DNA from: Saccoglossus kowalevskii
Lineage: Eukaryota > Hemichordata > Enteropneusta > Harrimaniidae
Assembly: GCF_000003605.2 (NCBI RefSeq)
Contig: NW_003141807.1
Coordinates: 157,506 to 171,691, forward strand
Direction: 5' to 3'
DNA length: 14,186 nucleotides
Position 1 is the stretch's first letter; the number at the start of each line of letters is the position of its first letter. The notes under the pieces were generated by a model, which saw nothing but the letters and a program-made list of their open reading frames with translations, made no database searches and was not told the DNA's origin. The position numbers were made by a program, and so were the translations under genes. Below are positions 1-7,277 of the stretch, piece by piece.

Positions 1-249
1 GATGCCTGTATGAGTTACCTTGATGCCAGTATGAGTTTACCTTGATGCCCATATGAGTTACCTAGATGCCTATAAGAGTTTACCTTGATGCCCATATGAG
101 TTTACCTTGATGCCCATATGAGTTACCTTGATGCCCATATGAGTTACCTTGATGCCCATATGAGTTTACCTTAATGCCCATATGAGTTTACCTTGATGCC
201 CATATGAGTTTACCTTGATGCCCATATGAGTTTACCGTGATGCCCATAT
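1..249. repeat. 21/22-bp minisatellite, left edge cut by window
   Basis: Eleven full units plus a partial one run head to tail from the first base, so the array continues beyond the left edge. Each unit reads GATG, four bases (mostly ccca), TATGAG, three or four bases (tta or ttta), CCTT; the one-base length difference comes from the T run after TATGAG. Units start at 1, 22, 44, 65, 87, 109, 130, 151, 173, 195 and 217; the last one breaks off at about 249. The left units are the most diverged and the middle units nearly identical, as expected for an array homogenised by slippage or unequal exchange. Stops and the mixed unit length exclude coding use. It shares its word order with the 28-bp array at 9833-11740. 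Confidence 0.95.
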
Positions 250-479
250 TATGTGATGCACAATGAATTTGCATGGAAAATAGACATTCCCTATATTATT
301 CATTTTGTATAAGTTTTACACCACCATGTATCAATGCCAATGTTTTGTTGGGGCAGCTACATAATAATGATAATAAAATTTGTGATTAAAATATTTCTAA
401 GTTTCATTTATCATTATTTAGTAAAGAAATCACTGAAATGATTTATTATATTCGTAAAAAAATCTTGACTGACGATTGA
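250..479. other. AT-rich DNA without recognisable feature
   Basis: Between the minisatellite and the CpG-rich patch I see only AT-rich sequence with short homopolymers. No long frame, hairpin or repeat of any other part of the window is evident. Confidence 0.6.
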
Positions 480-546
480 CTTCTCAGCACTCTTTGCACG
501 ATATGTGTCAGATCAGTGTAGCGAGGACGCCGGCCGCAGCGTCAAT
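480..546 (+). promoter_or_regulatory. CpG-rich patch and candidate first exon ending in a donor site
   Basis: In a very AT-rich neighbourhood, positions 521-543 carry six CpG dinucleotides in 23 bases. The patch is followed at 547-552 by GTAAGC, a good 5' splice donor. A CpG-rich first exon followed by an intron is a common layout at animal promoters. The next candidate exon downstream (1591-1743) has a strong acceptor, so the two could be spliced across an intron of about 1.04 kb. No TATA box or initiator can be assigned with confidence, and the start of the exon is arbitrary. This is inference from composition and one splice-like site; it could equally be a GC-rich repeat fragment. Confidence 0.25.
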
Positions 547-917
547 GTAAGCCTCAGATTTGTGAAAGGAATTGTAGAAAAAACAACAATTTGTTTTGAA
601 GGTGGGCTGATACTTTCATATTCAGCTTTGTCGTCATCGGTTTGGTTGTAATTTTTGGTGGTTGGTTTTAAGCGTAAACAGCCATGTTTTTCTAGATTTT
701 ACAGTGTCGTCTATGGAGAGTTTAATCAGTATAGGCCATGACAATTTTATCAAATTTAACTTTGAAACTGAGTGTGTTACAACTTTTGTATTGTGTGTGT
801 GAATTATTTCCTCCAGTGTATCCGAAACATGTCATGCAGCCTTGTTGATTGTAAGCAAATAACACCGAATAAACGGCAAGGTAAAGACTATGTCTAATTA
901 TAGTAAATACGTACTGC

Positions 918-1130
918 GTGCGTGACTCGAACCGGCGCTCGCGTACGGCACCTAATCGCCTAGCTTCACGCCACTACACGTCTTCCCCTCGGCCACCGGG
1001 CATCCCCAAAAAAGGATGCTTAATAACCGAGCTTATTACGTGCAGAGAACGTGAAACCCGTCCACGCGATACGCGCCACACAGCATGGCCAGAATGCGGC
1101 AAAGGCCTTCAGATCTGGCTGTAGTAGGAT
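918..1130 (-). repeat. GC-rich insert with weak tRNA-like promoter, possible SINE relic
   Basis: This segment is clearly richer in G, C and CpG than its flanks. Read on the minus strand, 933-924 is GGTTCGAGTC, matching the B box of pol III promoters (GGTTCGANTCC) except near its end, and 972-958 (TGGC through TAGG) is a degenerate A-box-like stretch upstream of it. The T-arm stem does not pair well and the A-to-B distance is a little short, so it is not a functional tRNA. A hairpin with GCATCC (1000-1005) and GGATGC (1014-1019) arms lies in the same block. A decayed tRNA-derived SINE is the likeliest reading, but no tail or target-site duplication is visible. The 68-codon plus-strand frame here has no recognisable domain. 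Confidence 0.3.
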
Positions 1131-1590
1131 GGTGAAAGTAATTCCTTGTTGATTGTACTTTTATACACACATTGTATGTTCTGTGGGTCCCATATCAAAA
1201 CCAGTCTTGAGATCTGGTGCTCTAACAAATAAAGCAGTCATTGAACTGTCATTTAACACTCAATTTTCCCTCATAAATATTTTAGTGTAAAATTTCATGC
1301 ATTTTGATTCATTTTTCTATAATTTATTTGTCACTAGTGGACCAAATGGCTATCGGTCTTGATCAAAAGGTCGCCATGTGAGGTCTACTTTATTCACCAT
1401 TCCCAAAATTACATTACCGGTACATTAAATTAAATACCAATTGTTTCTCCATGGGTTTTAAAAATTGTAATCAAGATCCAGTGCCCATGTTCCAAGATTA
1501 ACAAAGAAATTACAGACATATTCATAAAAATGTAGAAAATTTGGTCTTGTTGATTAGAATTCTAATATCGTTTCTCTCTCTTTCCCACAG
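1131..1590. other. AT-rich stretch, intron-like, ending in a polypyrimidine tract
   Basis: No gene or repeat is visible. The stretch ends with a pyrimidine-rich run and CACAG at 1571-1590, a strong 3' splice acceptor, which is why it is read as the end of an intron. Confidence 0.4.
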
Positions 1591-1743
1591 GATGGTAGTA
1601 GTTAGTAGAGCAATAGATTAAATGTTTTACAAAAAAAAAAAAAGCTGCCTAAGAATGACTTCAGCAACTGATGACCGGCTTACCTTTGACCTCTGATGAA
1701 CTTTGACCTCAAATCTCTGCCTTGATTGGGATATCATAGTCAG
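1591..1743 (+). other. Candidate non-coding (5' UTR or lncRNA) exon
   Basis: A 19-base polypyrimidine tract ending in CACAG (1571-1590) gives a textbook acceptor, and 153 bases downstream CAG|GTAAGCT (1741-1750) gives a near-perfect donor. All three plus-strand frames have stops in the first 40 bases, so this is not an internal coding exon. Its right half holds two short upstream-type frames: ATG at 1653 encodes MTSATDDRLTFDL then stop, and an ATG immediately overlapping that stop region (1697) encodes MNFDLKSLP then stop. A 13-A run (1631-1643) lies near the middle. The reading is a 5' UTR exon with short upstream frames, or a lncRNA exon. Confidence rests on the paired splice sites only. 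Confidence 0.4.
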
Positions 1744-1886
1744 GTAAGCTTATAGTATATATACATGTACAAGTTTAGAGTTACTGTCGTACAAATGTGG
1801 TATTGACCATTAATTGTGCTCATCTCTAGGAAAAAAACAAGCCTTCAAACTCCTCTAATCAGCAAATAAGCTCTGTACTTCTTTTT
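1744..1886. other. Short AT-rich stretch before element F1a
   Basis: Unremarkable AT-rich sequence, consistent with an intron beginning at the donor at 1744. It ends in a T run that is the insertion site of the next element. Confidence 0.5.
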
Positions 1887-1921
1887 AGTCCCCGTTCGGA
1901 CGCAGTCCGAAAACGGGGACT
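1887..1921 (+). repeat. Head hairpin of F1a
   Basis: Arms AGTCCCCGTTCGGAC (1887-1901) and 1905-1921 pair completely except for a two-base bulge, with a GCA loop. In copy F1b the equivalent hairpin (12094-12128) has several mismatches, so F1a keeps the more intact version. Confidence 0.85.
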
Positions 1922-2777
1922 TATGTTTTGACCTCCGTGCGTTTGTGGGTGCGTCAGTGCGTGAGTCCGGACCTGTATCTTAGAAATTCCTGGACCAATC
2001 ACAATCAAACTTCACACAGACATCATACATGATATCATACATATGCACGTCAATTTGTTTCATGATCTGATTCAAGATGGCCGAATAGCGGCCATTTTTG
2101 TGCTAAAAATCATCAAAATCGAGCATTTCGCGGTTGTTTACAGATGGTTTTTGTTCAAACCTTGTATATACGTTGGACATTATAGGACCTTGATGCACAT
2201 CATTTTGTTTTACGATCTGATTCAAGGTGGCCGAATGGCGGCCATTTTATGCTAAAAAATCATAAAAAGCAACCATTTCTCGGCTGTTTACAGATGGATT
2301 TCGTTCAAACTTGGTACATACATTAGACATTACGGGTTCCTGATGCACATCATTTTATTTTTCAGATCAGATTCAAAATGGCTGTCTTGCGGCCATTTTG
2401 TTTTAATGAATGGGTTCCCAGACCCATATGTCTGACTTGTTTTGTCTGATTATGTTCAAATTTTTAATATTCATTATACATCATGTCACAGATATACGGA
2501 TATATTGGTTTGATGATCTTTTTCAAAGTGTGCTATTTTTGTGCTGAAAAAATCCTTGAATATCAAACATTTCTTGCATTTATGGATGGATTTTGTTCAA
2601 ACTTATAACACACGTTAGACATTACAGATTCCTGATGCATGTCATTTTATTTTTCAGATTGGATTCAAAATAGCTGACTGGCGGCCATTTTGTTTTAATG
2701 ATTGGGCTTCTAGAGCCATATCTCTTAAATGCTTTGACTGATTATATTCAAATTTTATATATTCGTTATACATCATG

Positions 2778-2778
<1 letters not shown>

Positions 2779-2840
<62 letters not shown>
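2779..2840. repeat. (TA)n microsatellite inside F1a
   Basis: About 31 uninterrupted TA dinucleotides. The sister element F1b has at the same place a shorter, interrupted, palindromic tract with ACATGT inserts (13269-13303), so this tract has expanded in copy F1a or contracted in F1b. It sits exactly at the left edge of the duplicated block at 2841. Confidence 0.95.
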
Positions 2841-2843
<3 letters not shown>

Positions 2844-2938
2844 GTTCCCAGACCCATATGTCTGACTTGTTTTGTCTGATTATGTTCAAATTTTTAATAT
2901 TCATTATACATCATGTCACAGATATACGGATATATTGG
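2841..2938. repeat. 98-bp perfect duplicate of 2411-2508
   Basis: Positions 2841-2938 are base-for-base identical to 2411-2508, 430 bp upstream in the same orientation. The block is absent from the corresponding place in F1b, so it was added to F1a after the two copies separated. It begins at the last base of the TA tract and is followed by further TA-rich repeats of ATACGGATATAT. Confidence 0.93.
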
Positions 2939-3149
2939 ATATACGGATATATATATAATATATATCAGCCATTTTGAATACTGTTCCAGAGCAATATCTC
3001 TCAATATGGACAAGTACTTGTTTGACGATCAGATACAAATGTCAATCATTTTAATGTTAAAAAAATCATATTCCTGACATGGTTATATTCCAGGTATATT
3101 ACTATAAACATAACTATATATCTTAAATTTGATAACTAACTGAGACTGT

Positions 3150-3161
3150 GCCATGCATGGC
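3150..3161 (+). repeat. 3' terminal palindrome of F1a
   Basis: GCCATGCATGGC is a perfect 12-bp palindrome three bases before the inferred element end (CTTG, 3161-3164). The identical palindrome ends F1b at 13497-13508. Confidence 0.8.
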
Positions 3162-3164
3162 TTG

Positions 3165-3793
3165 TTTTTTTTTGTCTGATGAATGATGTCATAGTGTAGT
3201 TGCTTGCATAAAGGAACAAGATCATTTCATATATGTATACATGTATTGATATGGCATCATTTATTGCTTGTGAGATACAATTTACAAATAAGGTATATTA
3301 TACATCAGTTGACAGTTTGTTTCATACATATGTGATAGAATTGATTGTTCCCATTTCTGAAAAAAAACAAAAAGAGCATTTTTTTTTGCCTAATGAATGA
3401 TGTCTGATTGCAGCTTATCGATGCCATATCTCAGTTTCAATCATTCGTCCTTTTATCCAAAACATAAATAATTCTAGTTAAATTGCTTGAAAATAAAACT
3501 TGTTCTAAACAGAGAATAGGAATCTGGTTCTTATGTCAGATGAACCGAGAAAATTGTTAGCTGTCTATAACCTATCAAATCAATTAAAGAGAAATCACTG
3601 GTTTACATGGCACACCATTTCTTGTGACAACATTTCAAAGATTTGTATTACAGTCATGAACTTATTTGATCACCAGTTAACCTATCGTATAAATACATGG
3701 AGACGTGGAAAATAAACATGGAATTACATTATAACATTTAATTTATGAAAACATTTTTGAAGAAGTAGTTTATGCCAAAAAACACTTTTTTTT
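3165..3793. other. AT-rich stretch with a short direct repeat; no gene
   Basis: Contains a 26-bp direct repeat with two mismatches: 3165-3190 and 3379-3404, both starting with nine T and carrying ATGAATGATGTC. The first copy starts exactly at the 3' end of F1a. The 60-codon frame at 3533-3715 has no recognisable motif and AT-rich composition like its surroundings, so I do not call it a gene. Confidence 0.55.
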
Positions 3794-3975
3794 AGCTCCG
3801 ATGTCATCATAGATGACAGAGCGAAGTTGTTTATATTGTTCATCGTGCATCTGTCGTTTGTCAACAATTGCATTTTCGACTTCAACTTGAAAACTACCAG
3901 CTCAATTGCTTTAATACCTATCCGATAGCGTTGATTGATAAGTTGAAATATGCACTGAGTAATATTTCTTTATGA
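3794..3975 (+). mobile_element. F2a: truncated element, head and one module
   Basis: After a T run, AGCTCCG starts at 3794 and is followed by a perfect hairpin TGTCATC-ATA-GATGACA (3802-3818). At 3873 the core word TTTTCGACTTC begins, followed by a GAAAACTACCAGCTCAATTGC stretch very like the modules of F2b and F2c. No second module and no CTTG end with hairpin follows before F2b begins, so the 3' part is lost or too diverged; the right boundary is approximate. Same orientation as F2b and F2c. Confidence 0.6.
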
Positions 3976-4642
3976 ATAATCCTCCATCAAATTCATGACC
4001 TTGATTGTTTGAGTGTGAATGATTATTTGTGTTTCCTCCACTAAAAATAGCGACCATATTGTTATACATTTTTTATTGAAGTATGATATCAGCTTACAGT
4101 TTCATTAGGATACTAATAACATTAATGAAATTGGACAATCTTGGAAACGACGTATTAGAAATATAGCATCTGTAAGCAGGAAATTTTCATTTTAATTCAA
4201 CCCAGTTTGATGTTCACAGGATTTTAAATTCACAGTTTTGTGAACAAAAACAATACATTTTAGTGTGTTTAACTTTATACATTTACTGGGTTTTATAAAA
4301 TAAAACTCAGCGAATAAATTATTAAGCCTTTTACGATAAGCCAGCAGTGATTATACAGTAATAAAAATCTACACATGCTATATGTTCACTTTAAATATTG
4401 CCAGAAAAGATTAGTATGTTGACAGTTTCGACCAAATCTATTGTGTTACCCTACCCTATTATCCAGTATATATAATATTATCCAGTATATAGACTGTTCC
4501 AATTATTACTTACCATAGTATGTAGGCCAAGGTTTCCGAGTAATTGTGCTTTTCATCAGTAGACAAGCTTTGCTCTCATGGTCCAATTTCCTCTGTGGAA
4601 AATTTGATATTTCATGAGGAAAGGAATTATTTGCTTATTTTT
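3976..4642. other. AT-rich stretch between F2a and F2b; no gene
   Basis: No frame of note. A small hairpin TTCACA-gttt-TGTGAA lies near 4231-4246, and TATATAATATTATCCAGTA-type words repeat near 4463-4490. It may contain decayed body sequence of F2a, but I cannot align it. Confidence 0.5.
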
Positions 4643-4689
4643 AGCTCCGCTGTCGACTTTGTCGAGCTGAGCTTATCATATGAGTGATT

Positions 4690-4720
4690 GTCCGTCGTCG
4701 TCGTCCGTCGTCGTCCGTGT
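4690..4720 (+). repeat. CGTCGTC-type simple repeat in F2b
   Basis: A short run of GTC triplets interrupted by extra C bases sits directly after the head. F1 has GTGCG repeats and F2c has GGAT repeats in the same relative place, so a microsatellite after the head is part of the shared plan. Confidence 0.8.
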
Positions 4721-5486
4721 CAATGTTTTACTTTTTCGACTTCTTCTTGAAAACTACAAGCCTGAATGCTTTGATACTTGGTGTAGATGTACCTTGGGTA
4801 GACCTCTCTTAGGTTTGTTCATTTCATGTTGATATCTTCAATTCTCTAATTTTGGTGAATATTTTTGTCATTTTTGGTAAAAAGTGATATTTTCGACTTC
4901 TTGTTAAAAACCGCAAGTCCAATTGCTTTGATATTACATATATAGGTACTACACGTGGACCTTTCTCAGATTTGTTCATTTTGTGATGATATCTTCAATT
5001 CTCTAATTTTGGTGAATATTTTTGTAATTTTTGGTAAAAAGTGATATTTTCGACTTCTTGTTGAAAACTGTAAGTCCGATTGCTTTGATATTACATATAT
5101 AGATACTACATGTAGACCTTTCTCAGATTTGTTGATTTTGTGATATCTTCAGTTCTCTAATTTTGGTGAATATTTTTGCCATTTTTGGTAAAAAGTGATA
5201 TTTTCGACTTCTTGTTGAAAACTGTAAGTCCGATTGCTTTGATATTACATATATAGGTACTACATGTGGAACTCTCTCAGATTTGTTCATTTTGTGATGA
5301 TATCTTTAGTTCTCTAATTAATTTATTTTGGTGAATATTTTTGTAATTTTTGGTAAAAAGTGATATTTTCGACTTCTTGTTAAAAACTGTAAGTCCGATT
5401 GCTTTGATACTATTCATATTGTTCATTTTCTAATGATGTCTTCAGTTCTTTAATTGAAATGTGCATTGCTAACAGCAAAGCTATCT

Positions 5487-5500
5487 CAGCCGATAGGCTG
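5487..5500 (+). repeat. 3' terminal hairpin of F2b
   Basis: CAGCC-GATA-GGCTG is a perfect five-base-pair hairpin directly before the terminal CTTG. A competing pairing, CTATC (5481-5485) with GATAG (5492-5496), overlaps it and cannot form at the same time. Confidence 0.75.
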
Positions 5501-5504
5501 CTTG

Positions 5505-5849
5505 TTTTTTTTTTTATAAGAAAATTTGACATGTGGCTGTAAAACATTCTGAAAAATGCATAATTTATCTGCTTGAGCAGCTTAGTAACTATTTATGTCA
5601 CCAGAATCTAGATTCCATGTCAACCCCATGGTGTGTTATCTCAGTAGTTCTTAAATGTATAAATGTCTCAGCCAAGTGAAATAAGTTTTTGGTCAATTTG
5701 TTTTTTGAATCATGTTTTTTTTCCAGTTAAAATTGTCTTAAAAATGTGCATATATATTTTTTGCTATTGAATTTTTGCTTAATTTTCTTTTCTAAAATGC
5801 AAACAAAAAATTATATATAAAAAAAAACTGCAATGCAAATTTTTTTTTT
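5505..5849. other. AT-rich spacer between F2b and F2c; no gene
   Basis: Only AT-rich sequence with T and A runs. Its right end is the poly-T tract in which F2c inserted. Confidence 0.6.
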
Positions 5850-6532
5850 AGTCTGCTGGCGATGCCAATGGTGCTTGCTGTGTCCAGCATCAGGATGGAT
5901 GGATGTCTGCATGTGGGAAATTTCTTCTCAAAAACGCTGAACCATTTTACTTGGTTTTTGTTGTTTAGCTGCCTTGATGGGTGTAGATGAAAATTTGTTC
6001 ATGAGAAGTTGATCTGCTAAAAAATTATGTAAATTGGCTGTACCAAAAACTATAAAAATGCCTAAATGACTTCTATCATACTATTTGGTCTACAGTCATG
6101 ATAATGATTGTGCACATGTATTGGATTGACTTCTATCAGTTTTGGTAACTTGGTGACAAAATCATCAATTTCCTATTTATGGCCAAACATTTTTGGTAAA
6201 AAGTTTAATTTTCGACTTCTTCTTGAAAATTACCAGCTAAATTACTTTGATACATGGTATGTAGATATCATGTGTAGACCTCTGTCAGATTTGTTCATTT
6301 CATGGTGATATCTTCAATTCTGTTTTTTTTTTTTTGGCAAATATTTTTGGTAAAATATTATATATGATATTTAAGGTGTACATAATTTCTGTGAACAATT
6401 TGTTTGATGAAGTTATGTTGACTTGTTCGAAATAGCCAGAACCAACCTACTTTTTTGTGGGTTAACTGTGTTTTGTCTTATGGATGTGCGTTCTTGTAGG
6501 ACAGCAGAGCTATTTCGCTTTCAGGTCGCTTG
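5850..6532 (+). mobile_element. F2c: element with different head, one core module
   Basis: A 683-bp element bounded as TTTTT|AGTCTGCTGGCG...GTCGCTTG|TTAG. After the head comes a GGAT simple repeat (~5892-5904). One module with TTTTCGACTTCTTCTTGAAAA starts at 6209 and runs on with the same word order as F2b. At 6499-6511 an inverted copy of the head is present: its reverse complement AGCTCTGCTGTCC matches its own head with one gap, and matches the F2b head even better (11 of 13 bases). The 3' hairpin between this and the end is not clearly preserved. It is related to F2b through the core and 3' end while the first part of the body is different. Confidence 0.7.
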
Positions 6533-7112
6533 TTAGAAAACAAATTTTGTCACTTTGGTAAAAAATGCTTTGTGGTTTGTTACAAGTTGATAACAATTGC
6601 AATTGCCATAGCAACAAATATATAAACTACCATGGCTGTGACCTAGTTGTGCCAACAATAACCATGGCAAATCAACTAAATCTATTGAGTTACTATTTGT
6701 CAACATTACCTTGCCTGTGGCGAGTGCAGTAATTTGCATATGACAAGATATGTATTTGATTGCTGTGTGGGAGTCATTGCAGTTGAGTTCATCTGTGTAG
6801 GTATCTGTATTTATGCATGTCTGACAAGTGGAAATCTGTGCATGCTAGTAATGTATAATATTATTATACATCTATCACCGTACAGCGTGTCGTAATTTTG
6901 TGGCATTTTACAGGGTATTTTCATCCTACCATATAAGGAAATGCGAATTCCAAATATAGAATGATTACGAGCATAAGCGTCCTCTAATAATAATAAAAAC
7001 AAACATGGCTGCCATCAGGGTTTGACCGGACTCTACACAAAAATGTTTGCTGATTTTGTTCTGAACTTTTTGAATTTCGGCATTTCCATGATGTATCCTT
7101 GAAAGGAAAAGA
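6533..7112. other. AT-rich stretch; no gene
   Basis: Holds a 19-base palindrome with nine-base arms TGTATAATA / TATTATACA (6852-6870). The three minus-strand open frames here (60-68 codons) show no domain, and their codons match the AT-rich background. Some words near 6960 (GATTACGAGCATA) echo the palindrome arms at 7131, which may mean that a decayed relative of that structure lies here. Confidence 0.5.
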
Positions 7113-7277
7113 TGTATAATAATATGGTTATTACGAGGATACCTCAAAGTATGCCCTCAGACAGTACGTCGTTGCATCAACCTCCGTTGCGTGTCAGTTG
7201 ATACAATGTACTCCCGCTATACTGTCTTCGTGCATACTTTGTAGTATTCTAATTCCTCGTAATAACCTCATAGTGTT
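7113..7277. repeat. 164-bp near-palindrome, possible hairpin MITE
   Basis: The left and right halves are inverted copies of each other with small indels. Matching blocks, outside to inside: TGTATAA (7113-7119) with TTATACA; GGTTATTACGAGGA (7126-7139) with TCCTCGTAATAACC (7253-7266); CAAAGTATGC (7145-7154) with GCATACTTTG (7232-7241); GACAGTA with TACTGTC; and TTGCATCAAC with GTTGATACAA (one mismatch). The unpaired centre is about 15 bases. A foldback MITE or a long hairpin transcript are both possible. No target-site duplication is seen at the edges. Confidence 0.75.

Larger units (their letters stand above)
1887..3164 (+). mobile_element. F1a: non-autonomous Helentron/pearl-like element, copy 1
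   Basis: A 1278-bp element bounded as T|AGTCCCC...GGCTTG|T. Order: a head hairpin (1887-1921), a GTGCG-rich simple stretch (~1937-1966), five tandem modules of about 150 bp anchored near 2074, 2224, 2375, 2527 and 2670, a (TA)n tract (2779-2840), a local duplication, and a 3' palindrome GCCATGCATGGC (3150-3161). Each complete module is centred on an inverted repeat around GGCC...GGCC and ends in GGCCATTTT. The sister copy at 12094-13511 fixes both ends, since flanks differ while termini match. No transposase or Rep/helicase coding is present, so it must have been moved by an autonomous partner. The class is inferred from architecture. A CACTA or foldback origin is less likely because there are no terminal inverted repeats at the very ends. 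Confidence 0.8.
4643..5504 (+). mobile_element. F2b: complete Helentron/pearl-like element, five modules
   Basis: An 862-bp element bounded as TTTTT|AGCTCCGCTGTC...GGCTGCTTG|TTTTT. The head holds a TCGAC-TTT-GTCGA hairpin (4653-4665), followed by a CGTCGTC-rich simple repeat (4690-4720). Five tandem modules follow; their core word TTTTCGAC lies at 4733, 4890, 5047, 5201 and 5366, giving periods of 157, 157, 154 and 165. The longest period comes from a small insertion (ATTAATTT). At the 3' side, 5471-5482 is an inverted copy of the head (9 of 12 match AGCTCCGCTGTC), then comes a hairpin CAGCC-GATA-GGCTG (5487-5500), then CTTG. No coding capacity. The class assignment is from structure. Confidence 0.8.

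Noticed and set aside
924-975. Functional tRNA gene on the minus strand
   Set aside because: Only the B-box-like word is good; acceptor and T stems do not pair.
918-1124. 68-codon frame ending in a zinc-finger-like PECGKG string
   Set aside because: Only a fragment of the C2H2 pattern, without the second Cys/His spacing; it lies in a GC-rich repeat-like block.
1653-1720. Nuclear-receptor response element from two TTTGACCTC words
   Set aside because: The two half-sites are separated by 11 bases, outside the usual spacing, and single half-sites are frequent by chance.
1829-1845. Minus-strand element end (ACAAGCC after an A run) just upstream of F1a
   Set aside because: The seven-base match lacks the adjoining hairpin and inverted head copy; probably coincidence.
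2654-2857. Minus-strand frame with a shared peptide also found at 13146-13385
   Set aside because: The shared peptide reflects the same F1 module in two element copies, and the Ile/Tyr run is the TA microsatellite translated.
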